Assembly (NCBI RefSeq): GCF_901933205.1
Contig: NC_044574.1
Coordinates: 19,515,733-19,579,732, forward strand
Length of the DNA stretch: 64,000 nt
Direction of reading: 5' to 3'
Origin: Camarhynchus parvulus
Lineage: Eukaryota > Chordata > Aves > Passeriformes > Thraupidae
The notes under the pieces are model-generated. The model ran no database searches and was not told the origin of the DNA. It saw nothing but the letters and a program-made list of their open reading frames with translations. A program made the position numbers and the translations under genes. Of this stretch, positions 11,501 through 25,784 are shown piece after piece; the stretch's first letter is position 1; each line of letters begins with the position of its first letter.

Positions 11501-14500
11501 AACAGTTTTAAGAACATAAATTTAGTTTATTGTTTCACTGTGTTTTTAAAGACATAGCTGGGTGGAGAACACGCATAATTTTGGAAGTATAGGAAATGAG
11601 GAAATTATGTTTGGGTGTGTCCCAACAAGACAGCTTTTGAAAATGGATGCAAATGTTATACACGGATTTCAGCTCAGGTTGCAGAGGGAATATGCTGCAT
11701 TAAGGTATAGCAGTAGAGCTAATCAGCCTGTCAGAATTTAATAACCAAATGTCTTAAATTCTACATAATGGAGAAAAAGAAACTCTTTTATTTTTGTTTT
11801 TTGTACTGTCTCAGGGATTTTTGTGCTCCTGGCTACACAATAGTAATAATATTAATTTGATGAGGCAGCAAGTGGAAACAGGAGTTATAGTTAAGGTCCT
11901 TCAGGCAGAGATAATAGTTCTTACAGTTCCTGGCAGCCTGACCTTCCTTTTACTTGTTATTCAAAGGAAAACCACCTTGCTCTTCTTCCATCAATATGTT
12001 GGGGCCTTTGAAAAATAACGGAGTTATGACTGCTGGGCTTTGCATTGAGCACCACCCTGTCTCTAAGAAGGAGATGAAGGTATTTAGCATTCATATCATG
12101 CTGGACCCTCTGGATAAGGATGAAGGAGCCAGGGGCCTTCCTTTGGTGACAGAGGGTGATTTTGGGCATAGGCTAAAGCTGATGTTTAGAGATCATGGGA
12201 ACTCAAGGGCTGCTCAGAGCAGCCCCTAGAGAGGCTTCTGTGTCTCTGAGGTAAACAGCACTGTGGAGCAGGTTTTCTTGATGATGCTCCTGGACATCTA
12301 CAGTCTGTTAAATTCCCACAGAGACAAAATGTGGGTGGTCTGGATTCTGCCACAGTATTGTTATCAAAGAAATTATTCTAAAAGAACGACTTACATAGAG
12401 TGAGAGCTACCTTGTTTGTCTAAAATTTAAAAATCTATGATTGAACAAATTGTCATTTTATCTACCAAAGAACACATTACCTCTGCTGTGTGGAATACCC
12501 ATATGATCTGCACTGTCAGATTCTATTATTATTGTGACAGATACTGTAGCATATAAATTTTAAACTAATGAAAAAAATGTCATCTATCTTTTGGAGCTAA
12601 ATGTTCAAAGTGCATCAGCTATTCAATTTGATAGATCATTCTTCAGACAGTTTGAGAAGAATTGCATATTAAAAATACTGTGAATGGGAGAAACCCTCAC
12701 TTTTATCCAGCTTCCCATTTCTTAAACTAATTCTGGGGAACTCATGAGAGGTCTAGTTCAAAAACTTTTTCTTCACTCAATGTATCTGGGAAAAAAAAGG
12801 TAAATAAAATATTTCTATATTAAGATAAATTTGATTTGAATAAAAAATAAAGCAGGGCATTAGAACTTACTAATGCTGTTTTTCTGTTTATTATGGTCTC
12901 CTGGAAATAGCTGAAAGGGGAAAGAATAACTGCAGTTTATTGCTTTCATATTATTCTGTAGGTGAATGGTATCAACATTTATGATTCTCTAATAAAAGAA
13001 CACACACTTGGGTTTTATAGGCTAGAGCAGTTGATAAATTCCATTAAATGTTTTAATGCAGACAACTTTTCTTATGGGAAAAAAAAATAAAAACCTTTGC
13101 TGGTTCCAGATGCAACAAAATTTTGGAAGCTTCTAAAGCTGGACAGAAAATGAAGAGCTTGAAGCTGAAAGCCTTGGATAATTTCAGATTGAAGACACTT
13201 GAACACAAGGGCAAATATGAATCTAACCATGAAATTTCCTAGACTATTTTGTTTTATGTTCATCACCATTTTCATGTTGGCACGTTTCATTAGAATTAAC
13301 ATTTTCTTATGTTTCAAATGCTTCATTTCACCAATTAAATCATTGCTTAAAATATCAACAGGGGCCCATTATTGATGATGGCAAAAACATCACACTTCTG
13401 TTCATGTATGACTTGTTACTGTCATCTTCCCTCTTTCTGTTACATACTTTTGGAAACCATAAAGTTTGTTATCAAACTGTAGAGGATGAAAACCAGCATG
13501 TAAGTAGTTAATTCTTAAAGCCACTAATGCTCAGACTGAAATTACTTAGAGTATAATTTAAACAAAGGTTATATGATTTTTATCACATAACCAATGTTTA
13601 AATTAAATTGATTAATTTACGGGGACTCAGGAATGTAATAGCTATTTACCCTCTTCCTCACCTTCTGAAAGTCAAGATTTGAGAAATCAACCATTACAGT
13701 TGGCTTCCAGACATTTTCCATTAACTTACTGGAAAAATTTCCTTTCCTTATTTGAAAAAGAGGGAAAGAGAAGCACTTCCTCAGAAGTTAAACCGTCCCC
13801 ACTTAGAATAACCTGTAAGTGGGGATGCTCATCCTGTCAGTGGAAGTGTGGTTGCTTTTTCAAATGTCTTTCATTTCTTTGTTTTCAGTAGATACAAGGG
13901 CTTTTCTTCCCATCTGTGTGTGTGGTTTTGGTGCCTCAAGAGCCGATGCACAGAGAAGAAATTGGAACTTTTCAGGACTTCTCCAGGCAAAACTCCATAC
14001 TCAGCTCCCTTCCAAATAGCTAGCTTTGACAGCTAATGCTGAATAATAAATCAATTTATAGGAGATAAGCTGAAGAATAGAAAACAACAGATTTTTCACT
14101 CTAAAAGTGAAGACATTCTAATGTGAAGAAACTTTTCAGCCTGAAAAATCCATGACATTTTAAAAATAATCCCTGCAGTCTGATTAAATATGGAAATGGT
14201 CTTTAGACAAAGTGAACACTTCACAGTTCTGAGCTTGATATTTTATTTTATTTATCTCCTACAGATTCAAACAATTTCAGAGGGTGTAACTAAACCACAT
14301 GTGGTTTACCATTGCTCTTTACCATAAATCAGAAGAATGATGAAAATTGTGGAAAAAGGTCAGTGAACTTTATTCCACTTCTCCCTCACTTATATCTTCT
14401 GTTATTTAAAATAAATTGTATTATTTTGTGCTACAATAACTTCTTGTTTTGGGGGGACAACAAGTAATATCTGGGATGTTATTTACTTTGATTCCATAAT

Positions 14501-16044
14501 AGAGTTTTGTTCATTTTCTGCTATGAAAAAGCCTCAGAGAAACACAGCAGGAACTCTAACACCAGATATTAAAACTGTTTTATTTTTTGGGAGAGCAATA
14601 ACAGGCATTATTTATTTGATTTCATCTTCATTGCATGAATAAGTAGTAGTTATCCCTTGCATTTTAGTGGAAGGAAAAAGATCTAGTTTTGCTAGAATTA
14701 CATTATTAATGCAATATAGTAAGTGAAGCATTTTTCTTTGTTTTTTTCCAAAGGATTAAAACAGGCTGAAGTACAGACACTGGGAAATGAGAAAAGGTGG
14801 AGCCTTCTCCCTTACTCAAAGCTGCATCAGGTTTTTGTCCGGGACTTCATCCATCATTCATCAATTTTTAAAAAATTTTTGTCCATCAAAGACTAATTTC
14901 AACATATTTTTTCTTTTTTGAAACATAAGAAGCGTCCAATTCTTAGGAATACACTGCATAAAAAGTCTTCAGTACAATATGTTTGACTTCTCCATAAATA
15001 ATTTTACTGTATGAAATCAGAGCTTCTTATTATATTTGCTCTTATTCGTTTTGATGTGCTGTGATTTTCCTGCCTCATGCTGTAGGTCATGCTGTGGGAT
15101 TAGTTATACAGCCATTCTGCTACTGACTAGTAACTGACAGAAGCTGTTTTCATAACCTTTTTTGAAGATTGCAACATCTATATTTGTATTTCTGTTTTCC
15201 AGCTTATCTTGACTTTTCAAAATACTTGCAAGCTCCTTATCAGTAGAGTTTCAAAACTTGTAGTAAGGAATAAGTTCATTTTTTTAGCTAGTATGCTATC
15301 AGTTTGGCAAAAGTCACTTAAAAACATGAGCAAAAGAGTCTCAATATATTTAAATTGTAACCTCGAAATAAAAAGGAATGTTATCTCAAATGATCAAGAC
15401 TAATGATTCAGGACTTTAGAGATCATTATCAAAACTTCAGAGTCAAGTTAGATGTACTAGATAAGCCTGACTGCTGGATGGACTTCAGAAGATCCTTGAG
15501 AGCAAGGTGCTTTGGCAGGCTGACCTTCATCTGAAACACACATGTACATGTGCCCTCACCCAGCTGTGTGCTTGTGAAAGGTTTTGTACAGCAATAACAT
15601 CCCAGTTTATTTTTTGCCCTAAGTCAGAGCATTAGAATTCACAGAGGAAAGTTTTCTTTATGTTTTAACAATCCAAATATACAAAAAAAAAAGTAGATTA
15701 TTTTATCTTGATCTGCATGAACAGCCTAGAGTAAGTATTATTATGCATGTGCCTAAAGATGAACCATCCTATTCACCTTTGCAGGATGGAGAGAGCAGCA
15801 TTGTGCCTGAGTTTAATGTCACTGCCAAAAAGCCAGTTAAACAGATTATTAAGAGCTGTAGAAGCAGCTTAAATTCTCAATCTAGATAAAAACCCCACAG
15901 TAGCAGTGTCCTTAGAAGTGACGAATCAGTGTAGTAAGGAAAAAAGCTCTTTCTGTACTTTCTCAGTTTGTAGTATGAAGATGTGCTCTGAAGTGTGAGT
16001 TTGAAGGTTTTTCCTGGATTTAAAACATATTTTATTTTCAGTTC
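5600..16044. other. AT-rich stretch without recognised gene
   Basis: No exon, RNA gene or transposon that I can name. A less AT-rich block at about 11880-12340 is unassigned and could be an old decayed repeat. A small perfect stem (CCCCACTTA at 13797-13805, TAAGTGGGG at 13816-13824) and a short direct duplication (9065-9107) are the only local structures noted. Open frames are short on both strands and none has a recognisable motif. Confidence 0.55.
9065..9107. repeat. Short tandem duplication
   Basis: TTGAGTTGATATTTTGA occurs twice with a start-to-start spacing of about 26-27 bases. Probably a replication-slippage product. Confidence 0.7.
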
Positions 16045-16562
16045 TATTACAATCCGATTAGTGAGACTGCCTCTGCACAAACTAAGTCCAGACAGACCAT
16101 ATGCCACAGACAATAATATGGATTTTATTTAACAATGAGTGTGAGGTAGACCAATAGAAAGAAATAGGAAAGGGGGCAAGGGGGAGAGAGAGACCAAGCA
16201 GAAGAACAGCTGTGGGTTCAGCAATGTCCTTTGGTCCTTCTTCACCCTGGATTTCTCAGTGGTGGGAGTTCCAGAGCCATTCTTCTGTGGGTATCACCTT
16301 TATACAGCCCAGGTTTTGGTATCCATGGGGTGGTCACAGATGCCATTCTCATAACTTGGGATGATATACGTCTGGACAATTGCTTCCTTTCTCACAGTTT
16401 GTCACAGTGGGAATTTTTGTTGGGATGCATTAAGCAGGATATGCTAAGCAAATTGCCTCTGCCAGGCCTGGAATTAGCGCCTTTATGCCTCCCTTCTGTG
16501 CTTATCTCAAATACCTGCTGTGGTGGCTTATCTTGTGACTAGACCCTTCTGTGGCCTTGACA
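16045..16562 (-). mobile_element. Endogenous-retrovirus-type LTR, family not assigned
   Basis: Read on the minus strand, the element starts TGTCAAGGCC at 16562. It carries a TATA box (TATAAA, plus-strand 16299-16304) roughly 260 bases in, a pyrimidine-rich stretch of CTCTCTCTCTCCCCC type, and an AATAAA signal (plus-strand 16124-16129). It ends in a U5-like segment at GGATTGTAATA near 16045. This order (U3, TATA, R with poly(A) signal, short U5) and the length of about 518 bases fit a retroviral LTR. No primer-binding site or internal coding region is visible beyond its 3' end, and I found no clear target-site duplication, so it may be a solo or truncated LTR. The 103-codon open frame on the plus strand (16231-16542) is antisense to it and not a gene. 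Family assignment is uncertain. Confidence 0.6.
16299..16304 (-). promoter_or_regulatory. TATA box of the minus-strand LTR
   Basis: TATAAA on the minus strand, about 260 bases after the LTR start and about 170 bases before its AATAAA. This is the expected place for the retroviral promoter. Whether it is still active cannot be told from sequence. Confidence 0.45.
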
Positions 16563-19500
16563 GCATTTGAGACAGGCAGCTGGGCTCTTTAAGTTGTGAG
16601 AAGTATAGTTGATGGTGTTTTAGTACTTAGAATTAAGTATTAAATATCTAGTGTTTTAGTAGATGGTTTAATTTAAGACTGACTTTAAATTAAATTGTTT
16701 ATTTTTTCCTACTCCTGAACATTCTTATTTTAATTCAAAATGTGCTACAATTTGACATGAATACAATATATTAACTAGACTGATAGTATAAAGGCTTATG
16801 GAAATTAATTTTTTACACCAACTACTTATAGCACTGTATTCTACTGTGTTCTAACAAATAATCAATATGTTCTCAATATACACCATTATAAGCCCTACAG
16901 CTACTATAAAAGAAAAGCAAAGCACAACACAACCAAGAATTTCAAAGGATATCTAGTCAGACAAGTGCATGGTACTACCCATGAAATACATTTTAACTGG
17001 CCTTAAACATAAAATGAAAGTTAAATTTCCGAAGGTTCATTTCCACTCTTTCTTTTAAGATAGTAAGTAAATCAGAAAGGACATGGAACTCCTCAAGCAG
17101 TAAGGGAAATTCAAATTGGAAGGGGCAATTTACTGTGTTAGCAGGTCTTGCATCACTATTTCTCTGACTTGAACAACCTCATTTAAATACTCATGAAGGC
17201 ATGATGGGCTTTGAGGAAAATCTTGATAGACAGTGAGTGTTTTCTAATAAGTTTCTTTTCAAGCCTCAGTTGAAATACTTTACAACTAACTTATTTTTTG
17301 TCCTCCATAATTTTCTTGTTTGAAATATTTTCTCAAGTTTTCAGATTAAATGATCTCTTACCAGTCATAAAACAAGTCAATATTAGTGACTTTTACTCTA
17401 TGTGAAATAATTTACAAATGTGGAACAAAACCGCCAAATTATAAACATATATTAAGCAAATGAATTGTGTAGGAAAAAAAAGAGAAGAAAGGATGTATGA
17501 AGTCCTCAAATCAAATAGTTTCAGGTTACCCCATGAAGATCCATTATCAGCTATCTGCAGTGTGGGAAGGATGAGTTAGGAAGATCACAGGTGCTGGCTT
17601 TTGTATTTTGTTTTCCTTGAGATGTGTATGTCTCAGCAGCATGACATTCTGTCATGCAGTGAGGTGGTAAGGGTCATGGCAGGAAAAATTAAAACAGATT
17701 CATTAAAATCATGTTCATATTAATCTAAAACTCAGATACATTGCAAATAATGAATGAGCTCTGCCAGACACTCCAAATGAATAATGGCAAAATCTATGCA
17801 ATAAATAATTCAGTTATGTGTGTCTTCTATTTTACAGAAACTTCTAAAGTGCTATGAGAAACATTTTTCTTAAAAAAAGAACAAACTTCTGGGAGTGAGG
17901 CAAATCTCTCCAGCTGTAATGATAAGATTCTTTTTAAGATCTATGACATGGAATTCTGCTTCCACTGTATTTTTCAGAATTGTTTTCTTGATCACAAAAT
18001 GAGAAGCAAAGTTGAGTGCATAGATGTGTTGCTGTGTCCTTTAACTCCCATTCTCAGTAATAATTCTGCAGAACTAAGATATATGCTTGTCACTAAACAT
18101 GTAATCTAAGGCATATATATTCCAAAATGGAATGCCTCTCGTTATTGTTTACTTTTAAAAATGGGAGATATGTCATAGCTGTGAGCTAAATACCTCCTTT
18201 GCATTCACATCTCTGAGTTTCCTAGAAAAACAGTAATGTTAATGGAAGGTAGAGCATTTAATTTCAAATTTAGAGGCTTTTGTTGATAATGTTATTTAAA
18301 CTCAGGAAGGTTATACTTAATTATAGATATGGCAGTGTTTTTGACAGTTCAACATCTTTAATGGATTATCTTCCCTCATTTAAATATAAGAAGTAGGAAT
18401 AATAAAAAAATGAATCTACAAATTTAACAAGCTTCTTTTTATATGCTTAATAACTATCTTTGAAGAAGAATACACAGCACACTGAGCTTTAAAAAACTGA
18501 CAATATTTATTAAGCCACAAAAGAGCTTATGTAGCTTTGTGATTATGGACAGGAAAGAATTTTAAAAAAGGCAAAGTTAGCAAAAAAAAAAAGCTTTAAA
18601 GTAAGCAGAAATTACATGTCAGTCATAGACATTAAAGCTGGCTGTTTTTAAACTCCAACTGCTAAGCCCTGGGCACGAAACAAGAAAATGATGAGGTAGG
18701 CTGAATGAAATGCACACAAATGCTAATGTTTAGAACCTTACCTAAAGTTAAAAATACAAATGCTTGCTTTAAGGAAAAGATTTCAAATAAAATAAAAGAA
18801 TCCATCACATGAGTCTGTATGAATACAAATATGCTGAAATCCACACATACAGAATATGTTAGACTTTCCTTATCTGTTGAGAAATCTTCCTACTGTATGC
18901 TCTAAAGGATACTCAAGTTTCCTGTTAAAGGAATGCAGAAATAAGGTTTTTTACTGAATAAAGCCACATGGTTTTATTAGGGAAGGAAGGAACCTGGCAG
19001 TCTTCAAGTGGAGTAAGACTATTATCATTGCATACAATAAAATTAGCACCAATTAATTTATTTCCTGCTTTTTTTTGAATGCTTGCTATGGTAAATCATA
19101 GCGTTTGCTGAAGAATTCTGCAGAAGAATATGTACTAAGAATGTTTCTTAGAATTGTTAGATATCACAAAATTAAGTATTTGATTTAGGAAACCACATCT
19201 TAATTTCCTTATCTATGGCATTAGATACATTTACATGTGCCTATTGTAAATGCACACTTACATGAGTGTGTTTGTGTGTGTGTATAGTGTTGACTGTGTT
19301 TGCATGTGTATAGTGATGAAAAAATCAGTTTTGTTTCTGTTGTGTTTGTCTGCAAAATACAGCAACATTGTAAAAATTAAAAAATAGATGTCTATCATAA
19401 AAAACTCCAAACCAACAAACTACAAAACATTTCAAGTTAGAACATTACTACTTCCCTTTCCTGGCCCAGATTCCTATTATAGACTTTCTTGGACTTTAAC

Positions 19501-22500
19501 TGAGAAAGCAGTGGCAACTTCTCAACTCATACCTTTGAAGAAAGAGCAATGCTAGGTGTTTGACTGAGCTGTTGCAGGCAAATGTAAACTGCAAACAGGA
19601 GTTCCAAGAAAGCTGGAATACCAGAATAAGCTTTGTTCTTGTATAAGAAATACTGGTTTTTTTTCTGAAAAGACACGCCATTAGAAGGTAATCAATACAT
19701 TTTTTTATATGAGACAGATAAAGAACCAATAAAGCTCTTAATGTTGTTGTCTGTCTCAAAAAAAAGTACTTTTTTCTTCATGAAAGAAATGGAAAAACAA
19801 AAGTGAACATTCAAAATTCCAGCATATATGTCCTTTCTTGATCTGACATGAACAATGTAATTCAAAGGCCATCAGAAACAAAAGATCTAGCAAACTCCAC
19901 AGCATTTCTGCATTTGGAATTCCCAAACAAATCTACCAAGGTGATGTGTCTGTTGTGTTTTACAGTCTGTTCTCCTGCAACACCTCGAATTTTTTTGTCA
20001 TTAATATATGAAACCAAGTGCATCAATACAGTTGCCATTAGAATAAAAACCTAATATCCATTTTAAGAGTTGGTGTCCTCTAAAATAAAATAAAAAATAT
20101 TTCTAGACATTGCCATAAACAGCACCTCAGGGATTTCTTATTTCTGAGAAGCAGCACTTAAAATCATGAACTCAGATATCATACAAAAGCTACAAATACA
20201 TATTTTTAAAGTAACAAATACAGTATCCAGGCACTTCACTGTTTTCAGCGCTCCAAGCCCTTATTCCCAGCAGAAAAAAAGCCAGTGCAGAGATGCAGCA
20301 TGTAATAGGTTCAGGAAAGGTACACATATCACTGTACATTCCTTGTCACTGGAAATGGGCTGGGTACACCAGTGGAACAATGTAAAGTTGAATTCTGACA
20401 GAAAGATTCACACTGCGGGTCATTTTTCACAAGCTTTCTGAAGGTGACATTTCATTGCATGAATTTTCATCAGAAAATATGTTTCACTCCATACAAGTAA
20501 AAATCTATTGTCTTAAATATGTGCAGTGAATATTCTTATCTGAAATTTGCAAACATTTATTAAGCCAAGAATAAAGGTGTGCATTCTGATGCATCAGTCA
20601 CAATTAAAGCTGTAACACAGCCACCACGTATGCAGCCTTTGTGAAGGTTGCACACTTGTGGAGAAGTCTATGCAAATAAAGCATGAAATTTAAGAAAAAA
20701 TAAGAAAAAAAGGAAAAAAATACACCAAAATGATAATATTTATTAATATGAATGTAAAAGAGATATTAGCTGGACAGAAATCCAAAGGCTACTCCTGCAA
20801 TCGTGAACTAATTAGTGATAGAATGTATTTTTTTGGTCAAAGACCTGTTGCTACATCCTTATCATGAAGTTCTCAGCCACCAAAATCCTTGTGCTTATGT
20901 ATCATACTGGATTTTTCCGGGGGAGCAGTAGGAGGAAAGAACAAAACTGCGCCCCTGAGCTTCTTATCATGAACGTAGGTGATGGTTTTCCAGTGCTTTT
21001 CTTCACTCTCTAGAAGTACAATGTTTGTTGTTATGGAAATAGTGAGAAAAGCTAAATATGTAACTATGTTGGATGTTAATTATTGCAAATGCTGCTTAAT
21101 AACAGTCAGTGGTATACTTTATTGTAATCTTCAATTCAAAACTGTTTTATTTTAAAAAGTGGTCAATTCCTGTTTTCAAAAATGACCCTAATACACTGGG
21201 AAAAAGGGTTGACTAGCTGCAGGGTGTATACATGTATTTTTATTCCAAAATGGGTTTTTCTTAAATTTTTACTTACAGTATTTGGAAACTTACTTAGTTG
21301 ATGTCCTGCTGTGCTACCTACTTGACAAGCTTCATACAGAGATAACAGTCCTGGAACCAGTCACTTAAAATCTAAAAATAAATGATATAACTTATGGCTT
21401 AAACAACCAGAGAGAGAGGAAAATAATTAGAAAAAAGAAAAAGACAGAAGAAAAAAACTGCTCTGGACATTGCCCAGTGGAAACAAACGATAAAAGAACT
21501 ATGTCACTGAATCTGAACACAGCACAGAACTTAGAGACAAAACCAATGAACCCATGATTTTCAAGAGAAAAACCATTCCATGGGTTCTATAAAAATGCCT
21601 CTTCCTAAGTACTTCATAGACATTTACAATTAGATGCCAGAACACGCAGAATATGAACTATATTTTCTGGAAATGGAGAGGAATCCACTTCTAACAAACT
21701 TCCTTGCTTTTGTCTTTACATCTTTCTATGGGTATGTCCTCTCTGAAAAAAAGTTACATTCTTTTGAAAAACATTCACTTGAGCATCAGCAGCAAGAAAG
21801 AGCGAAAAAATTATCTCTTTGTCTGCCCTTTTCTTCATCTATCACGAAAAAGACAAAACCATGTCAAGGAAGCAGGAAAAATGGAAGATAGTTTATCACC
21901 ATAATATACTGTAATACTTCCTTTATGATAGCCACTTATTTATGTAATTTTTAGATTCTCTTACTGTTTAATAGTAAGACAGTTTATATATGGAAAAATG
22001 ACTATTTTCAGATAAGTCTATTTAGTCATCATTGTTAATTTATTTTCATACCAATCTGTGATTCCTCTTTCCATTCCATTCATCTTGGCTGGAAATTTCA
22101 AGCGCATAGCCTTTTCCTTTAGTAATTCTTTCAAAAATTATTTCATATTAGCAGAGCTAGTGCTTTTTTTCTCCTTGACTGTGAATCAAAAAAATCTTTT
22201 TTTTTCCCAAAGATAAAGAGTTTTCATCACAAATTTGATGAATGACAGAATGAGAATACCTTTAAATATTATTATTCTTTCTTTTCTTTTTGCTTTAGGA
22301 AATGAGAAATATTCTGCAGTTTAAAACATAAATAACTCATACAGCTATTAAAAAAAAGTCCTTTAGAGATTTGATATGACCAGTATCATCACACAAAATT
22401 GTGCTATTTCAATACTCTGTTGTGCAGAGTTGTCTGCAATGTAGGTGAGCAATTTTAACAGCTAATGCAATGGATCAGAATATTCCTCCAGGATGAACAA

Positions 22501-25500
22501 TGATGGAAATTGTTTGGGTCAGGCAGTCCCAAAGAGTAATGCGTATTCTTCCTAAAATCTACAAGGACTGAGGAGAGAGGATATGTTAAACCTGCTTCCC
22601 AGTGGTTTCCAGTTTCATTTTGAATATTTTTCTGCACATAAGTCCATAGGTTTTGGTTAGAAAGACTTCTTCTTTTTCTTGTTTGCTTACAATTTGTGCT
22701 TGCAAGATCATCCTAAATTAGAACCCATGCTGACACTATAAATGTGTGTATTTCTTTTTGCAACTAAACAAAACACACACACAAAAAAGGGGAAGTATCT
22801 TATTAAAACAGTATGTATATCATAATAATTAGGTGCACCGCATCCTTGTGTTGGATTTTAATAGTATCTCAAGGGTTGTTATATTAACTTTTCAATTGAA
22901 CAAAGGTGAATTTTCAAAGATTTAACAAACATAGGACATTCTTTTCAAAACGAAAATTCCTTCTCCCTTTTCCTCAAACGAACTGCTCTGCTTAAGAAAA
23001 CAAAAACTTGGTAAGTCATAAATGCAATTGTGTTCTCTTAGGTAAGGAAAATGTTCAGATGGAGAATCAGTTCAGACTGTGACCTAATGCAGCCTCCTCA
23101 GTCTGTCAGAAGAACTGTAAATCCTATTCAGAAGATTTTCACCCAAATGAAATGGATTTTGGTTATGCTCCTGCCCTGGATGGGTACTCTGAAGGTACCC
23201 ATGAACTTTCTATTATTAATCAGAAAATACACAGAAAGATGGAGACTCAGCACCCTGTAAATTCTGTGGCATTTCACTGCCCCACTTTTGCTGGAGAGAA
23301 AATTGTTATTTTGTACAGATTTTTGCCAATTACTTTTTAGTGGTAGTAATATACCAGGAACTCTAGATCCCACAATGCAAATACAATCAGAAAACATCCT
23401 ACCTATCTACATCTTTACTTTATAAGGGGATAATTTTGTGAGAAAGATTGAGTAAGCATAGTATTAATAAATCCCAATTTTCTATCATAGCACAATAGAT
23501 AAATGTTAGTGCCTCATATTGGTAAAAATGTTTGAAAAACATTTTCACAGCTAAGACCACATAATTAAAAAAAAAAAAAGGAAACATACAGGAAGCTGTT
23601 TCTAGGTATTGGGTGTCATTCTTTATCTTTTGAGAAAATCACCACCTTTGTTAAATGAGTCTCATTAATATCATACTCCTAGATATAAATGCTTCCATTT
23701 AGGCTGGAATTCTGTTAGCAAACGTATTTTGGTCCATATGGAATTGGCTTAATTAAGACAGACTAATATTTTGGACCAAACTAATTAATAGCTTAGTAAT
23801 GGATTCAGTTTTAAGATTTTCATCAGTCTCTTAAAGTAGGGTCTCTCAGAGGGAGGCAGCTGCTCATCATTGACATGCAAGACTAATACATTCAGCTTGA
23901 AAATGAACCTGAGTAGCTCCAGCTGAGCTTTGCCACTGCAGGTATTGGAAATCTTCTTGTCACATGAGTATTCCTAGTGCCTCTTTCACCTAATTAGCTC
24001 TCATATCCCAAACCAAATTTACAGAAAAACTGGTGTACTCTTGCTGACTGAATTTGTAGTGGAGTAGAAAAGATCAAGGAGCAGAGAGGGCTGAAAACCC
24101 TGTCCTGCCATCTCCCATGGAACTGCAGCACTGCCACCCGTTTCTAGAGACTGAAGAGGTGAGGTGGATAGTGCTTCTTTCAGGAGGGAGGGAAAGATGA
24201 AAGAGGTAGCAAATAATATAAATGAGACCTGTATTACTTTCCTTCTTTTACTACTGTTCAGGTTACAAAACTCATCTGGTCTTCTGACTGTTACTGACCC
24301 TTGTTTCTCACCTTTTCCTTCTAATTTGTTTCACCTCTCCCTTTAATTTGTTGCATGTATAATCATAACAACAGGATGTGATGTTTATTTTATACTTATG
24401 CACTTCCAATATCACATCAAAGTCACTTGAGACCCCTGGATGGAATGTAGGTTTACAAAAGCTGCTGAATCTTGAATTTGCTTACTTGAGTTAAAGTCAT
24501 GACAATATGATATTTGAATTACTCATCCTTCAGGTTGTAACTTCTGAAATTGTTTTCTTTAAAATATAAGAATTGTACATGACTTTGCATCTTGTTGTCT
24601 CAACACAGTGTTCTGCTTTGGGAAAAACGCCTTCTTCTCCACTGGGAGTTGAAGATCAAATCCTCAGTGGATCAAGTCCTTGGACAAAAATTGTGATGGT
24701 ATAAATTGCTTGCAATCCTGCAATTATTGTTAAGCATGTATGATCTTACATATACATACTACATATATATTTCTTGCATGTACAGACAACAAGAGTCTGG
24801 AAACAAAGAAATCAATCCTCATTATGAAAACTCACTATAGCATATGAATATTTCTATAGCAATTTATTTTGCTTTGAGTAACATATGAATGCTTCCTTAG
24901 AGTGGCCATATCATTCTAATGACTCTTCTGATGCTTGCAAATTATGCTAACAATGATCTTTTCTACAAGTAAACATAAAAATTCACTACTGTATTAACAC
25001 TGTGGTCAATATAGAGAAAGGATTTCTAATTCATACAGGTTATAATTTACTGGTTTTTTTCTCTCACTTTATTGTACCTTCCTTTAGATAAAGCAGCACA
25101 AAAATTTGCTAATTATTTTTCTCACTGCAATGTTTGTAGTGCCACCTTTTAATTTTTGTCCAGATTTCTTCATACAAGCAATGTTTCTGAAAGTGGTATT
25201 CTTACAAGTTAATAAAAAAGGTATTACCTTATTCATATGTAGTTTCTTCTGTGAAATCAAGATGAAAGAAAAATGTTTGAGGAGGTGACAGCTTTTATAT
25301 TTTGTGTTTCCTTGGTCAGAGCTCCTGCTGCTGCATAGCTCTCAATGTAAACAGTTTGCTAGAAAAACAATGGTGTTGTTTTTCTTTGTATTTTATTTCA
25401 TTTGGAATTGATCATGCCTCTGCTTTCAGATTTACCAAGATTAAAAGTACATCTGAATTAATGTCAGCTTTAGATATCTATTATAATGTCAGTAGCTTGA

Positions 25501-25784
25501 AATCTATTATATTAATGTCACATAAATCTAATAAAGTAAGAACACAAGTCTAGGAATAAGGATTTTTAGAGATCTGACCCATTTTTTCTTCTTTGCTGTA
25601 ACTTTCTGCCTGATAATAAACAAATGTCTGCTGGTTCACATTGTCTGAAATATCTAAGTGCCGATTTGTCATTGAAATCAGTCAGTCATCTATAGCTAAG
25701 AATATTTAAAAGACATCAGCCCCAGTCTCCTGTCTGTGTGATGGTTATTCAGAGAGGAGGTATCTTTAGATATTTTAACCTTAG
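16563..25784. other. AT-rich stretch without recognised gene
   Basis: No recognised exon, RNA gene or mobile element. It includes purine-rich runs near 20690-20720 and 21410-21455, a GT-rich patch at 19259-19313, and a less simple block at 23690-23960 with TAATTA-type sites that could be regulatory. The open frames at 21634-21904 and 23051-23340 have no motif that I recognise and overlap others in different frames, as chance frames do. Confidence 0.55.
19259..19313. repeat. GT-rich low-complexity patch
   Basis: An imperfect run of GTGT units broken by TATA and TTGAC. Degenerate dinucleotide repeat. Confidence 0.6.
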
